Shown here: positions 33,704 through 42,350 of the stretch, one piece after another
Numbering within the stretch: position 1 is the stretch's first letter
Layout of the letters: each line of letters starts with the position of its first letter
DNA from: an uncultured Verrucomicrobia subdivision 3 bacterium
Lineage (GTDB): Bacteria; Verrucomicrobiota; Verrucomicrobiia; Limisphaerales; DASXHY01
Length of the DNA: 64,000 bases
Direction: 5' to 3'
Assembly (NCBI GenBank): GCA_937890005.1
Contig: CALBZA010000018.1
Span: 1-64,000 of the forward strand
Translations under genes and position numbers: made by a program
The notes under the pieces: model-generated
Database searches by the model: none
Told to the model about the DNA's origin: nothing
Seen by the model: only the letters and a program-made list of their open reading frames with translations

Positions 33704-34543
33704 ATGAAGAAACTTATTCGTTCAATTCTACGGCCATCCTGCGTGATCGCCGCGACGCTTGTGATTGCAGTCAATGCGAACGCACAGTTCAAGTCGCCGG
33801 TCGGAACCTGGGACTTCGTCATCAGTGGTGGCGGACAACAAGGCATCGCTATTCTTACCTTCTCCGAAGAAGACTTCACGTTCTTCGGTTATGAAATGAC
33901 CACATCCACACTGAAGGGATCCAGTTCCAATCCTCGTGGAGGTTCGGGGCGAACTCCCGTCGGCACCAATTCGTTAAGCTCTGAAACAAACCTGTTCGGC
34001 TTTTCACCGGTTTCGGGTCAATGGTTCTACGACTCAAAAGGCCGAGTTGTTGGCAACTATTCAATCGAAGTGGGTATTTCCAACAACATTCAGGGCGTGA
34101 GTTTTGTCGGAAAAGTTGTACCTGGAAAACGTTTGACTCTCGTCGCCTCCAGTCCTTATGGAAAACTCAACTACAAGGGCGTTCCTTTCCGAACTGTGAC
34201 GGACATTTCCGGCTACTGGAACGGGTCCAAAGTTCAGGGAAAGCAAAACTTCATCGAGTTTTTCACGCTGCTTCCTGCCGACTCGAATATTTACCACGTC
34301 GTCGATGGAATTGGACCTGCCTATTCATTTAGCGCAGGATTTTGCATGGTGTCCTCTCAAAAGAAAATTGGGTTCACCGTCTTGGAAGTTCCCGAAGGTT
34401 CCACTAACGCGGTGCTCCGGGCGACCGTTGGATCCTTCTCAGCCAAGGCAACAAGCGCCAAGGCAAAGACAAAAGGGATTATCGAGTCTGAGACGAAGGC
34501 GAACATCAAGTTCAACGCTGCGAAGACTACCTATCTTCCCTGA
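33704..34543 (+). CDS. Exported protein co-transcribed with pilQ
   Basis: The 279-residue protein has a signal peptide (RPSCVIAATLVIAVNANAQ, cleavage near 28). It is a beta-rich domain beginning SPVGTWDFVISGGGQQGIAI, a lipocalin-like opening, and ends in an Ala/Lys/Thr-rich stretch. It starts 20 bases after pilQ with a good GAAGGA ribosome-binding site and is closed by a strong terminator, so it shares the pilQ transcript. I do not recognise the family. A surface or secretin-associated role is inferred from position only. Confidence 0.75.
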   Translation: MKKLIRSILRPSCVIAATLVIAVNANAQFKSPVGTWDFVISGGGQQGIAILTFSEEDFTFFGYEMTTSTLKGSSSNPRGGSGRTPVGTNSLSSETNLFGFSPVSGQWFYDSKGRVVGNYSIEVGISNNIQGVSFVGKVVPGKRLTLVASSPYGKLNYKGVPFRTVTDISGYWNGSKVQGKQNFIEFFTLLPADSNIYHVVDGIGPAYSFSAGFCMVSSQKKIGFTVLEVPEGSTNAVLRATVGSFSAKATSAKAKTKGIIESETKANIKFNAAKTTYLP

Positions 34544-34562
34544 ACAATCTGTTTCCTTTCAG

Positions 34563-34591
34563 GCCGCTCCTTTCCGGAGCGGCTTTTTTAT
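34563..34591 (+). terminator. Rho-independent terminator of pilQ unit
   Basis: The stem GCCGCTCC/GGAGCGGC with a 5-base loop is followed by TTTTTTAT. It lies 20 bases after the stop of the exported protein and its end overlaps the convergent DUF971 gene stop. Confidence 0.9.
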
Positions 34592-34893
34592 TGGCCGGAA
34601 CTCGTAAGATTCCGAAGGTAATCAAACGTAAACAACCCGCTCGAATGCCCATCCGCCCAGAAAGGCTGCATCGCGTATCCGCCGACCAGGGAAATTCGGC
34701 TGAGCTGGAATGAGCGTGCGGAAAGCGGTTTCGACGCCGCTTTGTACAGGTTGCCCATGATGTCCATCTCCCCTTTGCATGCCGCGCACGGACAGGCGCG
34801 GCGCAGCGTCTCCAGTTTCACGAAGGTTTCTGATCCATCGCTCCACTTCACCGCCAAGTCTTCCCCGATCTGTTGAACGTCAGCGATCTGCAT
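34588..34893 (-). CDS. DUF971 (GBBH-like N-terminal domain) protein
   Basis: The 101-residue protein reads as a stand-alone DUF971 domain: LAVKWSDGSETFVKLETLRR ACPCAACKGE (13-42), with three cysteines in CPCAAC, then VGGYAMQPFWADGHSSGLFT FDYLR. This is the N-terminal zinc/iron-binding module of gamma-butyrobetaine hydroxylase. As an independent protein it often accompanies Fe-S or Mrp-type genes. It is monocistronic here. Specific function unknown. Confidence 0.88.
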   Translation of the reverse strand: MQIADVQQIGEDLAVKWSDGSETFVKLETLRRACPCAACKGEMDIMGNLYKAASKPLSARSFQLSRISLVGGYAMQPFWADGHSSGLFTFDYLRNLTSSGQ

Positions 34894-34957
34894 GGCGGCA
34901 GATTAGCGCCGAGACACCATGTTCTCAACGTCTGAACCATCGTATCATTGTTGCTAC

Positions 34958-34995
34958 TTGACACTGTTACCACCAAGAGTTAGATGTCACTAACT
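34958..34995 (+). promoter_or_regulatory. Promoter with DtxR-type operator for metal-uptake operon
   Basis: TTGACA (34958-34963), a 17-base spacer and TAGATG (34981-34986) form a plausible sigma-70 promoter. Overlapping the -10 is a perfect inverted repeat AGTTAG-ATGTCA-CTAACT (34978-34995) containing TTAG-N6-CTAA. That is the half-site arrangement of TroR/IdeR/DtxR-class operators. A repressor bound here would block polymerase. It argues that translation starts at 35002 and not at the ATG inside the operator (34984). Confidence 0.55.
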
Positions 34996-35001
34996 TTTAT
35001 T

Positions 35002-35952
35002 ATGAAGGCTATAGCCCGCAGTCCGTTGTTTGGAAGTCCACTGCTGGTCCTTCGGTTTGGGATCGTAGTGTTCGGTCTCTTTCTCCTCTGCTGCAAAACA
35101 GATGGAGCCGAGTCGAAGCTCCGCGTCACCACGACCGTCACCATGGTTACGGATCTCGTGAAACAAATCGGGGGTGATCGCGTGGAGGTTCAGGGACTGA
35201 TGGGCCCGGGCGTTGACCCGCACCTTTACAAGGCTACGACCTCCGACCTGACCAAGCTTCGAACCGCCCAGATCGTTTTCTACAGCGGCCTCTATCTCGA
35301 AGGCAAAATGCAGGACGTGCTGGAGAAAATGGCGAGCGCCAAAAAACCAGTGATCGCCGTGACCGATGCGTTGCCGAAATCGAAACTTCTCGCTTCGACG
35401 GATGGCTCGAAACATCCAGACCCGCACGTCTGGTTCGATGTCGAGCTGTGGTCACAGTGCGTTGACGCCGTTGTGAAAGGACTGGCGTCCGTATCCCCTG
35501 CCAATTCCAATTACTTTTCAACCCGTGGCTCCGCCTACAAACAGCAACTCGGAGCGCTTCATGCCTGGGCGAGATCCAAAGCGTCTGAACTTCCGCCGGA
35601 GCGAAGAATCCTGGCCACGAGCCACGACGCCTTCAATTACTTCGGCCGTGCGTATGATTTCAAAGTTGTCGGGCTTCAGGGCATTTCGACTGTCACGGAA
35701 GCCAGTCTTTCCGATGTCGTTAAAATGGTGGAGTTCATCAAACAGAATCAGGTTAAAGCCGTCTTTGTCGAATCCAGTGTTCCTCACAAAACGCTCGAAC
35801 GCGTCAGTCAGGACGCTGGCGTAAAAATCGGCGGTGAACTTTTTTCGGATGCCATTGGAACTCCGGGCCAGATGGAAAACGGATACGATCTCGGCACGTA
35901 TGAGGGCATGATCAAACACAATCTCACCACGATTGTCGAAGCTCTCCGCTGA
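35002..35952 (+). CDS. Metal ABC transporter substrate-binding protein (TroA/YtgA-like)
   Basis: The 316-residue cluster A-I metal-binding protein has a signal peptide (about 1-36, ending ...DGAES). The expected metal ligands are visible: His in GVDPHLYK, His in PDPHVWFD, His in ATSHDAFNYF and Asp in GGELFSDAIG. The family delivers Mn, Zn or Fe to an ABC permease. First gene of the operon. The start at 35002 is preferred because the ATG at 34984 overlaps the promoter/operator. Metal specificity cannot be told from sequence alone. Confidence 0.88.
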   Translation: MKAIARSPLFGSPLLVLRFGIVVFGLFLLCCKTDGAESKLRVTTTVTMVTDLVKQIGGDRVEVQGLMGPGVDPHLYKATTSDLTKLRTAQIVFYSGLYLEGKMQDVLEKMASAKKPVIAVTDALPKSKLLASTDGSKHPDPHVWFDVELWSQCVDAVVKGLASVSPANSNYFSTRGSAYKQQLGALHAWARSKASELPPERRILATSHDAFNYFGRAYDFKVVGLQGISTVTEASLSDVVKMVEFIKQNQVKAVFVESSVPHKTLERVSQDAGVKIGGELFSDAIGTPGQMENGYDLGTYEGMIKHNLTTIVEALR

Positions 35953-35965
35953 AGGGATTTCCATC

Positions 35966-36817
35966 ATGAAAACACGCATTCTCTCACTGGTTCTCGTTGT
36001 CGGCTGCACCATTGTCCAAACAGCTTTGGCCGATACGCAGCGGCGTAATATCGATGGCATTGCCGACAATTCGTTCCTGGTGGAGGAGGCTTACAATCAG
36101 ACACCCGGCGTGGTTCAACACATCTTCAACGCGCACTATGAAGTTCCCCGAACATCGCGTTCGAGCGATCGAAGCTGGGAACTGGCGTTCACGCAGGAAT
36201 GGCCGTTTCTGAGTCAGCAACATCAGCTCAGCTACACGGTTTCGCATCTTTTCGTCAGAGAAAACGGCCGTTCCACAGAGGGGATTGGCGATGTTGCTCT
36301 CCATTACCGCTACCAGGCATTTTTTGATGAGGAAACGCTCACTGCATTTGCTCCGCGGCTGAGCGTCATTTTGCCGACGGGCGACGCTGACAAAGGTTTT
36401 GGGGAAGACTCGGTGGGTTATCAGGTCAATCTCCCCTTCAGCACCACATTTGGCGACAAATGGTTTCTCCACCTGAACGCCGGAGCGACCTTTATTCCCG
36501 ATGCAGCTTCATTGAGTGATCGCGATGCATGGAACATCAACCTGGGTGCCAGCGTCATTTATGCCGCGACAGAAGATTTGCATTTTCTCGTCGAATGGAT
36601 CGGCGACTGGGATTCCACTCTTCTTTCGTCAGACAAAATCCAGAAGAGGTTCAGCACCATTGCCATGCCCGGTGTGAGAAAAGCCTTCAATTTCAAAACC
36701 GGCGGACAACTGGTTCTTGGCCTTGGAATTCCGATCGGCCTGAACGCCGCCGCTCCGGACATTGGGGCATTCCTCTATCTTTCATTCGAACACGCGTTCA
36801 GGGAATCATCGGAGTGA
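35966..36817 (+). CDS. Outer-membrane beta-barrel protein in metal-uptake operon
   Basis: The 283-residue protein has a signal peptide (ILSLVLVVGCTIVQTALA) and alternating amphipathic strands (QHQLSYTVSHLFV, IGDVALHYRYQAFF, FAPRLSVILPTGDADKGFG, GGQLVLGLGIPIGL). It resembles the 'transporter' barrel family related to MetA-pathway phenol proteins. It ends in a barrel-like strand before a short tail. AAGGGA precedes ATG 35966. Being inserted between the binding protein and the ATPase, it may move the metal or a chelate across the outer membrane; this is inference. Confidence 0.75.
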   Translation: MKTRILSLVLVVGCTIVQTALADTQRRNIDGIADNSFLVEEAYNQTPGVVQHIFNAHYEVPRTSRSSDRSWELAFTQEWPFLSQQHQLSYTVSHLFVRENGRSTEGIGDVALHYRYQAFFDEETLTAFAPRLSVILPTGDADKGFGEDSVGYQVNLPFSTTFGDKWFLHLNAGATFIPDAASLSDRDAWNINLGASVIYAATEDLHFLVEWIGDWDSTLLSSDKIQKRFSTIAMPGVRKAFNFKTGGQLVLGLGIPIGLNAAAPDIGAFLYLSFEHAFRESSE

Positions 36818-36819
36818 CC

Positions 36820-37653
36820 ATGGACTCCAAACGCACATCCGAAGTTTTGTCAGTCCCAACACCGCAGCCCCCTGAAAGCGCGGCTGAAGTTCCTTTGGAA
36901 ATCCACGACCTCACGGTTTCCTATCACAAGAAACCGGTGCTTTGGGGCATCGACGTCGTGGTTCCACCGGGCAAGCTGATCGGAATTGTGGGACCGAATG
37001 GCGCCGGAAAGTCCACGCTCATCAAGGCTGCCATGGGAATGCTTCCAGTGAGCAGCGGCTGGGTGAAGGCGTTTGGCAAACCGGTCAAGGAAAGCCTCAC
37101 TCGCATCGGCTACGTTCCCCAGCGTGAATCGGTCGATTGGGATTTTCCGGTCAGCGTGATGGACGTCGTCATGATGGGGCGCTACGGACATCTCGGATTG
37201 TTGCGTCGTCCGTCGCGGCACGACAGGCAGGTGGTTCTCGAATGCCTGGACAAGGTCAAGATGCTCCCCTACGCGAACCGGCAGATTTCCAATTTGAGCG
37301 GCGGCCAGCAGCAACGGGTGTTTCTCGCCCGCGCACTGGCGCAGGAAAGCGACCTTTACTTCATGGACGAACCGTTCGCCGGAGTCGATGCCGCCACCGA
37401 AGCCGCCATTGTTACGCTGCTTCACAATTTGCGCGACAAAGGAAAGACGATCCTGGTCGTGCATCATGATCTTCCCTCGGCCAGGCAGTATTTCGACATG
37501 CTTCTGTTGCTGAACATGCGGGTCGTTGCGTTTGGCGAAACGAAAACCGTGTTCAACTATGATCTGCTCCAGGCCACTTATGGAGGCCGGCTGACCATTC
37601 TCTCGGAAGTCGCCGATGCGGTTCACGCCAGAGAATCAGGAAATGGAAGATGA
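36820..37653 (+). CDS. Metal ABC transporter ATP-binding protein (YtgB/TroB-like)
   Basis: The 277-residue protein shows Walker A GPNGAGKS, the Q-loop (YVPQRESVDWDFPVSV, with the DWDFP motif typical of Mn/Zn-family ATPases), signature LSGGQQQR, Walker B LYFMDEPFAG and the H-loop VVHHD. It energises the permeases encoded next. It starts 2 bases after the barrel gene with GGAG upstream and overlaps the next gene by ATGA. Confidence 0.92.
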   Translation: MDSKRTSEVLSVPTPQPPESAAEVPLEIHDLTVSYHKKPVLWGIDVVVPPGKLIGIVGPNGAGKSTLIKAAMGMLPVSSGWVKAFGKPVKESLTRIGYVPQRESVDWDFPVSVMDVVMMGRYGHLGLLRRPSRHDRQVVLECLDKVKMLPYANRQISNLSGGQQQRVFLARALAQESDLYFMDEPFAGVDAATEAAIVTLLHNLRDKGKTILVVHHDLPSARQYFDMLLLLNMRVVAFGETKTVFNYDLLQATYGGRLTILSEVADAVHARESGNGR

Positions 37654-39116
37654 ATCGTCCGTTCAAGTTCAGCCTTCTCATCCCTGTCCTTTTGGCGTCT
37701 GCCACAAACGCGCACGCCGCGCGGATTGGTGAACTGACGGATTCCAGCATTGTCGAACAGGCGCTTCGCTTTTTCACGTTCCAGGATCCCACCGTCCGCT
37801 TTGCTCTGGCAGGCACAATCCTTCTCGGAATCACGTGCGGATTGCTCGGTAGTTTCATTGTGGTCAGAAAGATGGCGCTGGTTGGTGACGCGCTTTCTCA
37901 CGCGGTGCTGCCTGGTGTGGCGTTCGGGTTTCTCTGGAACATGAGCAAGGATCCGGTCGCGATCTTCATCGGTGCCACCGTGGCAGGATTGCTGGGCGCG
38001 GCTGCCGTGCATCTGATCCGGCACACCACGCGGTTGAAGGAGGACACCGCGCTGGGGCTTGTTCTCGCCACGTTCTTCGCGGTGGGCGTTTGCATGCTGA
38101 CGATGATTCAGCGTCTTCCAACGGGCAACAAAAGCGGCATTGATAAATTTCTCTTCGGTCAGGCCGCCGCCATCGGAGCCGGCGATCTCAAGCTGATGGC
38201 TGTGATCACTGTTCTCGCCATCCTCGCCGTGATGCTTTTCTACAAGGAATTTCTCGTCACCAGCTTCGACTCGGATTTCGCCCGCAGCTGCGGCTTTGCA
38301 ACTCACGTCATTCACTACGGCCTGATGCTGCTCGTCGCGTTTGCGGTGGTGATCGCCCTTCAAGCAGTCGGCGTGGTGCTGGTTTCGTCGATGTTGATCA
38401 CGCCCGCCGCTGCGGCCTATCTGCTCACGGATCGAATGCACTGGATGCTGTTTCTCTCCGCGATTTTCGGAATGCTCGCCGGAGCGTTCGGAGCGTTTTT
38501 TTCCTTTCTCGGCCCGGGGTTGCCGACCGGCCCGTTCATTGTGCTTGGTGCCACGACTGTCTTTTCGATCGCATTCTTCCTTGGTCCGAAACACGGCGTC
38601 ATCACCCGCTGGTTCAAGCAACGCTCCCGCTCCAATCGCATTCAACGCGAGAACACGCTGAAATCGATCTACCACGTTCTGGAAAACAGAAGTTTTGTGG
38701 GCGAATCAGTATCGCTCAGAGAACTCGCCGAACGCCGGCGCGAAACGTTGGAAGACGCCCGCATCCAATCGAAAGCACTCGCGCGTCACGGTCTCGCCAC
38801 ATTGCATGAAGACGGAAATCAGATTTTTCTGACTCCGGGCGGATGGCAGCTCGCCTGTTCGATCGTCCGCAATCACCGTCTTTGGGAGCTTTATCTCACG
38901 AACGCCGCCGACTTTGCGGCGGACCACGTTCATGATGACGCCGAGAAAATCGAACACGTCCTCGGCGACGAAGTCGTGCGCGCCATCGAACGGCGGTTGA
39001 AATATGCGAATCGTGATCCGCACGGGAAACCCATCCCGAGCCTTGAAGACGTCCAACGCGGCGCCGCTCCGCGCGCAAGGCGCGAGGACTCGGTGGGATA
39101 CGGGAGCAGCATATGA
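37650..39116 (+). CDS. Metal ABC permease fused to DtxR-type metalloregulator (YtgCR-like)
   Basis: The 488-residue protein joins two modules. Residues 1-330 are an ABC-3 family permease with an N-terminal signal-like helix and about eight membrane segments (MALVGDALSHAVLPGVAFGF motif near 72-91). Residues 335-480 match DtxR/MntR: a winged helix (SLRELAERRRETLEDARIQS KALARHGLATL) and a metal-binding/dimerisation domain (RNHRLWELYLTNAA ... HVHDDAEKIEHVLGDEV, then DPHGKPIP). Chlamydial YtgCR has the same fusion and is cleaved to release the repressor YtgR. The overlaps on both sides (ATGA) show tight coupling. Confidence 0.9.
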   Translation: MNRPFKFSLLIPVLLASATNAHAARIGELTDSSIVEQALRFFTFQDPTVRFALAGTILLGITCGLLGSFIVVRKMALVGDALSHAVLPGVAFGFLWNMSKDPVAIFIGATVAGLLGAAAVHLIRHTTRLKEDTALGLVLATFFAVGVCMLTMIQRLPTGNKSGIDKFLFGQAAAIGAGDLKLMAVITVLAILAVMLFYKEFLVTSFDSDFARSCGFATHVIHYGLMLLVAFAVVIALQAVGVVLVSSMLITPAAAAYLLTDRMHWMLFLSAIFGMLAGAFGAFFSFLGPGLPTGPFIVLGATTVFSIAFFLGPKHGVITRWFKQRSRSNRIQRENTLKSIYHVLENRSFVGESVSLRELAERRRETLEDARIQSKALARHGLATLHEDGNQIFLTPGGWQLACSIVRNHRLWELYLTNAADFAADHVHDDAEKIEHVLGDEVVRAIERRLKYANRDPHGKPIPSLEDVQRGAAPRARREDSVGYGSSI

Positions 39117-40099
39117 CACAATTGATTCCCGCATTCGATTTTCATCAGGTGATCGTCGCGCCCTGGTCACAGGATGCCGCAGGAACATTTCCGATTGTTC
39201 TGATGGGATTCCTGGTGGGCGCGGCCTGCGGATTGGTCGGCACTTTTCTGATTCTGCGTCGCATGGCGCTGGTGGGCGATGCCATCAGCCACAGCGTGCT
39301 TCCGGGCATTGCGATCGCCTTTCTGCTGACGAATTCTCGCGGCACGTTGCCCATGTTCATCGGAGCGCTGGCGGCGGGAATTGTCACGACGCTCCTGATC
39401 GAAATCATTCATCGGAAAACGCGCGTGAAGCAGGACGCTGCGATTGGAATTGCCTTCACCAGCCTCTTCGCCGTCGGGGTGATTCTGATCAGCCTTTACG
39501 CATCAAAAATCGATCTGGATCAGGAATGCGTGTTGTACGGCGAAATCGGCTTCATCGGTCTGGAGGAGGGAATCACTCTGGGTGGAATCAACTTCAGCCC
39601 GCAGCTGATTCGAATGGCGTCAGTGACGCTGGTCGTCGCGGCGCTCATCCTGATTTTTTACAAGGAACTGCTTGTCAGTTCATTCGATCCGGCACTTGCA
39701 TTTTCCGTTGGAATCAACGCCTCCGTCGTGCACTACAGCCTCATGTGCGTCCTGTCTGCCGTGGTCGTCAGCGCCTTTGAATCGGTTGGCGCCATTCTCG
39801 TGATTGCGATGCTGATCCTTCCCGGCGCAACAGGTTCGCTGCTCTCACAACGGCTGCCGCGAGTGATGGGACTGGCCGTGCTGCATGCGGCGATGAGTTC
39901 GGTGATGGGACTGCATCTGGCCACGTGGCTGGACTGCTCCATCGCTGCGTCCATGGTTGTAATGGGCGCATTTCTCTTTGCGTTCGCGTGGATCTTCAGC
40001 CCGTCTCAGGGAATCATTCAACGATTCATTCGCTCGAAACCGAAGCTGGACGAACCACCGGCAGATCTTCCAGCGGCAGAAAAATCCGCGGTCGGTTAG
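39113..40099 (+). CDS. Second metal ABC transporter permease (YtgD/TroD-like)
   Basis: The 328-residue ABC-3 permease has about eight membrane helices. It carries the family motifs RRMALVGDAISHSVLPGIAI (about 45-64) and SVGAILVIAMLILPGATGSL (about 223-242). It has no regulator domain, unlike its paralog upstream, and would form the heterodimeric channel with it. Its last four bases overlap the convergent aminotransferase gene. Confidence 0.92.
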   Translation: MTQLIPAFDFHQVIVAPWSQDAAGTFPIVLMGFLVGAACGLVGTFLILRRMALVGDAISHSVLPGIAIAFLLTNSRGTLPMFIGALAAGIVTTLLIEIIHRKTRVKQDAAIGIAFTSLFAVGVILISLYASKIDLDQECVLYGEIGFIGLEEGITLGGINFSPQLIRMASVTLVVAALILIFYKELLVSSFDPALAFSVGINASVVHYSLMCVLSAVVVSAFESVGAILVIAMLILPGATGSLLSQRLPRVMGLAVLHAAMSSVMGLHLATWLDCSIAASMVVMGAFLFAFAWIFSPSQGIIQRFIRSKPKLDEPPADLPAAEKSAVG

Positions 40100-41247
40100 A
40101 GCAATTCAATCGCGCGCTTCAGCTCGGCGTCTGTGTTGTAAAAATGCGGTGAAAACCGGATGTAATTGCGCCGGCTCCGATCTGTCCGAAGCGCGCACAT
40201 CACGCCCTGCTCTTCCAGCCGCGCATACACCGCACGCATGTCTTCTCCGGACTTGTGGAAGGTGATGATGCCGCTCGCGTTCTCCGGCGCCACGTTTGCA
40301 TTCAACACCGTGTAGCCCTTCTCCTGAATTGCAGGAACAACCCAGGCCCGCTTTCGAAGCAGTTCGGCAGCGACGCTATCAATGCCCACTTCCAGCAGAA
40401 GTTCGATTCCGGCCATCAGCCCCACGATGCCCAGCAGATTGTGCGTCCCGGCTTCATACTTTCGGGCGTCAGTGCGAAAGTTGATTTCCTCCTGCGCCAC
40501 AAAATCCGGACAACGCACGTTGTGCCAGCCATAAATCGCAGGCGTCAGCCGCTCCTGCACTTCCTTTCGCACATACATCACTCCCGCGCCGCACGGCCCA
40601 AGCAACCACTTGTGCGCGTCCGCAGCGAGCATATCGACATGCTCCACCATCGTGGGGAACGCGCCGAGCGTTTGAATGCCGTCCACGCAAAACAAAATAT
40701 TTCGCTCGCGCAGATACTTTCCGATTTTCGGAATATCGATGCGAAAACCGCTGATGAAATGGCACGAAGCCAGCGCGACCAGTCGCGTGTTTTCATCGAC
40801 CTGCCCCATGACGTCGATGGCTCGAATCGTCCCCAGCTCCCGAATGTTCATCAACCGCACTTCAATCCCCTGCTCCGCCAGCGCGGTCCACGGATAAACA
40901 TTCGACGGGTAATCGTCGAAATAGACCAGGATGTTGTCGTTGCGTCGAAATTTCAGGCCGCTGGCGATGAGACTCAGCGCCAGCGACGTTGGCCCGACAA
41001 ACGCCACTTCGTCGCTCTGGCAATTTAGAAGGCGCGATACCAATTCACGGCCCTGATCGAGGATTTGCGGAAAGACAAACTTCTCCTGATCGCCCGTCCC
41101 GGCTTCGGTGGCGTAAGCGGAAACCGCTTCGACAACCCGCCGCGGCAATGCACACACACCGGCATGGCCAAGAAAAATTTTCTGCTTCGCGACAGGAAAT
41201 TCCTTCTGACGCAACGATTCATCTGAAAGCACTTCTGCAATGGTCAT
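40096..41247 (-). CDS. Class V aminotransferase (cysteine desulfurase/kynureninase-like fold)
   Basis: The 383-residue PLP enzyme has the class V pattern: GHAGVCALPRRVVEAVSAYA at the start, NVYPWTALAEQGIEVRLM, SCHFISGFRIDI with substrate-pocket residues, the cofactor Asp in FCVDGIQTLGAFP, and the PLP lysine in ADAHKWLLGPCGAG. The active-site cysteine loop of cysteine desulfurases is not evident. Real substrate unknown. The start at ATG 41247 is used because a TTG six bases upstream lies in the preceding gene. It is 2 bases downstream of the GspF/PilC-like gene. Confidence 0.85.
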   Translation of the reverse strand: MTIAEVLSDESLRQKEFPVAKQKIFLGHAGVCALPRRVVEAVSAYATEAGTGDQEKFVFPQILDQGRELVSRLLNCQSDEVAFVGPTSLALSLIASGLKFRRNDNILVYFDDYPSNVYPWTALAEQGIEVRLMNIRELGTIRAIDVMGQVDENTRLVALASCHFISGFRIDIPKIGKYLRERNILFCVDGIQTLGAFPTMVEHVDMLAADAHKWLLGPCGAGVMYVRKEVQERLTPAIYGWHNVRCPDFVAQEEINFRTDARKYEAGTHNLLGIVGLMAGIELLLEVGIDSVAAELLRKRAWVVPAIQEKGYTVLNANVAPENASGIITFHKSGEDMRAVYARLEEQGVMCALRTDRSRRNYIRFSPHFYNTDAELKRAIELL

Positions 41248-41249
41248 AT

Positions 41250-42266
41250 TCAAAACTGCTCAAGCATCGCATTGAAATACGCGAGGTAAAATCTAATCAC
41301 CTGGATCGCCACCATCACGGCCACGGTGCCATAGATCACACCGTTCAACACCCGGGTGAAGAGGCGCAGCTTTCGGAATCCTTCCTCCCGGAAGTAGTCA
41401 CGAAGGCGGGTGAGGGTGTCATCGAGCCGCCCGCTGGTTTCGCCAGTGCTGTAAAGGTTCGCGAACATTTCGGGAAAATATCGCGTGCGATTCACCAGCT
41501 CCGCCGGCGTGACTCCGGCCTCAAGTTGAGCTTTCCATGTGGAAATACTGCGGTTCAGACCCGGTGAGCCGGAGGCACGGCCGGCGAGTTTCCAAGCCTG
41601 CACGATATTCACACCGCCGCTCACCAGTGCTTCCAGCGCCGTCGATAATCGGGCAAGGACCAGATACCTGCGCGCCGTGCGCAGAATCGGGATTCTCATC
41701 ATCACCCCTTCAACAACGGATCGCCAGTACTCGCCACGATTTCCCTGGCTGGAAAAAATCAGAAAGAACACCACCGCATAACCGCCACCGAACACAATCG
41801 CCTTTTGAATCAAAAAGGGGATGCATTGCGCGAAATTACTGTTGATCAGCCCCTGCACCATCGACACAAACAGTCCGAGCGGAAAAATCAGCAGGAAAAC
41901 ATGCAGCGTGATCAGGGTCATGGCGAGTCCCGCGAGAGTGTCCCGGATGATCTTTGCCCGCGCTTCGTAATATTCCGAAAGCTGGTGGAAGCTGATGTCG
42001 AGCCGGCCCGATTGTTCGCCGACGGAAAGAAGCGCAATGTCGAAATCCGGCAGCCAGCCTTTTACCCGAATCATGCTGTCCGTGAACGTCAGCCCGGACT
42101 GGAGGTGAGTGATGAGTTTTTCGACCACATGGCGAGACCCCTTTGTGCCGGGATTTCGGACCGACATTTCAAGTGCCTGGATCAATGGCACCCCGGCGGA
42201 AATCATCGAGCCGACCTGGTGGTACAACTCAGCCTGGCGGCTGAGCTGCCATGGAGTGACAATCAT
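41250..42266 (-). CDS. Type II secretion / type IV pilus inner-membrane platform protein (GspF/PilC-like)
   Basis: The 338-residue protein has two T2SF domains (LYHQVGSMISAGVPLIQALE, residues 14-33; LARLSTALEALVSGGVNIVQ, about 205-224), each followed by the conserved phi-G-E-x-S-G motif (SVGEQSGRLD and STGETSGRLD). Membrane segments lie near 120-145, 155-175 and the C-terminus. It is shorter than typical PilC (about 400) because the N-terminal cytoplasmic extension is missing. It could serve the pilus genes at 25-34 kb, but no ATPase or major pilin gene is in the window. Confidence 0.85.
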   Translation of the reverse strand: MIVTPWQLSRQAELYHQVGSMISAGVPLIQALEMSVRNPGTKGSRHVVEKLITHLQSGLTFTDSMIRVKGWLPDFDIALLSVGEQSGRLDISFHQLSEYYEARAKIIRDTLAGLAMTLITLHVFLLIFPLGLFVSMVQGLINSNFAQCIPFLIQKAIVFGGGYAVVFFLIFSSQGNRGEYWRSVVEGVMMRIPILRTARRYLVLARLSTALEALVSGGVNIVQAWKLAGRASGSPGLNRSISTWKAQLEAGVTPAELVNRTRYFPEMFANLYSTGETSGRLDDTLTRLRDYFREEGFRKLRLFTRVLNGVIYGTVAVMVAIQVIRFYLAYFNAMLEQF

Positions 42267-42350
42267 TTGTTCCTCGTCTCCTCTTCATCCCATTGCTCGA
42301 GCCGGCGGGCTCTTTCCGCAGTAACGAGGAAGCCGGAACGAGAACGGAAA

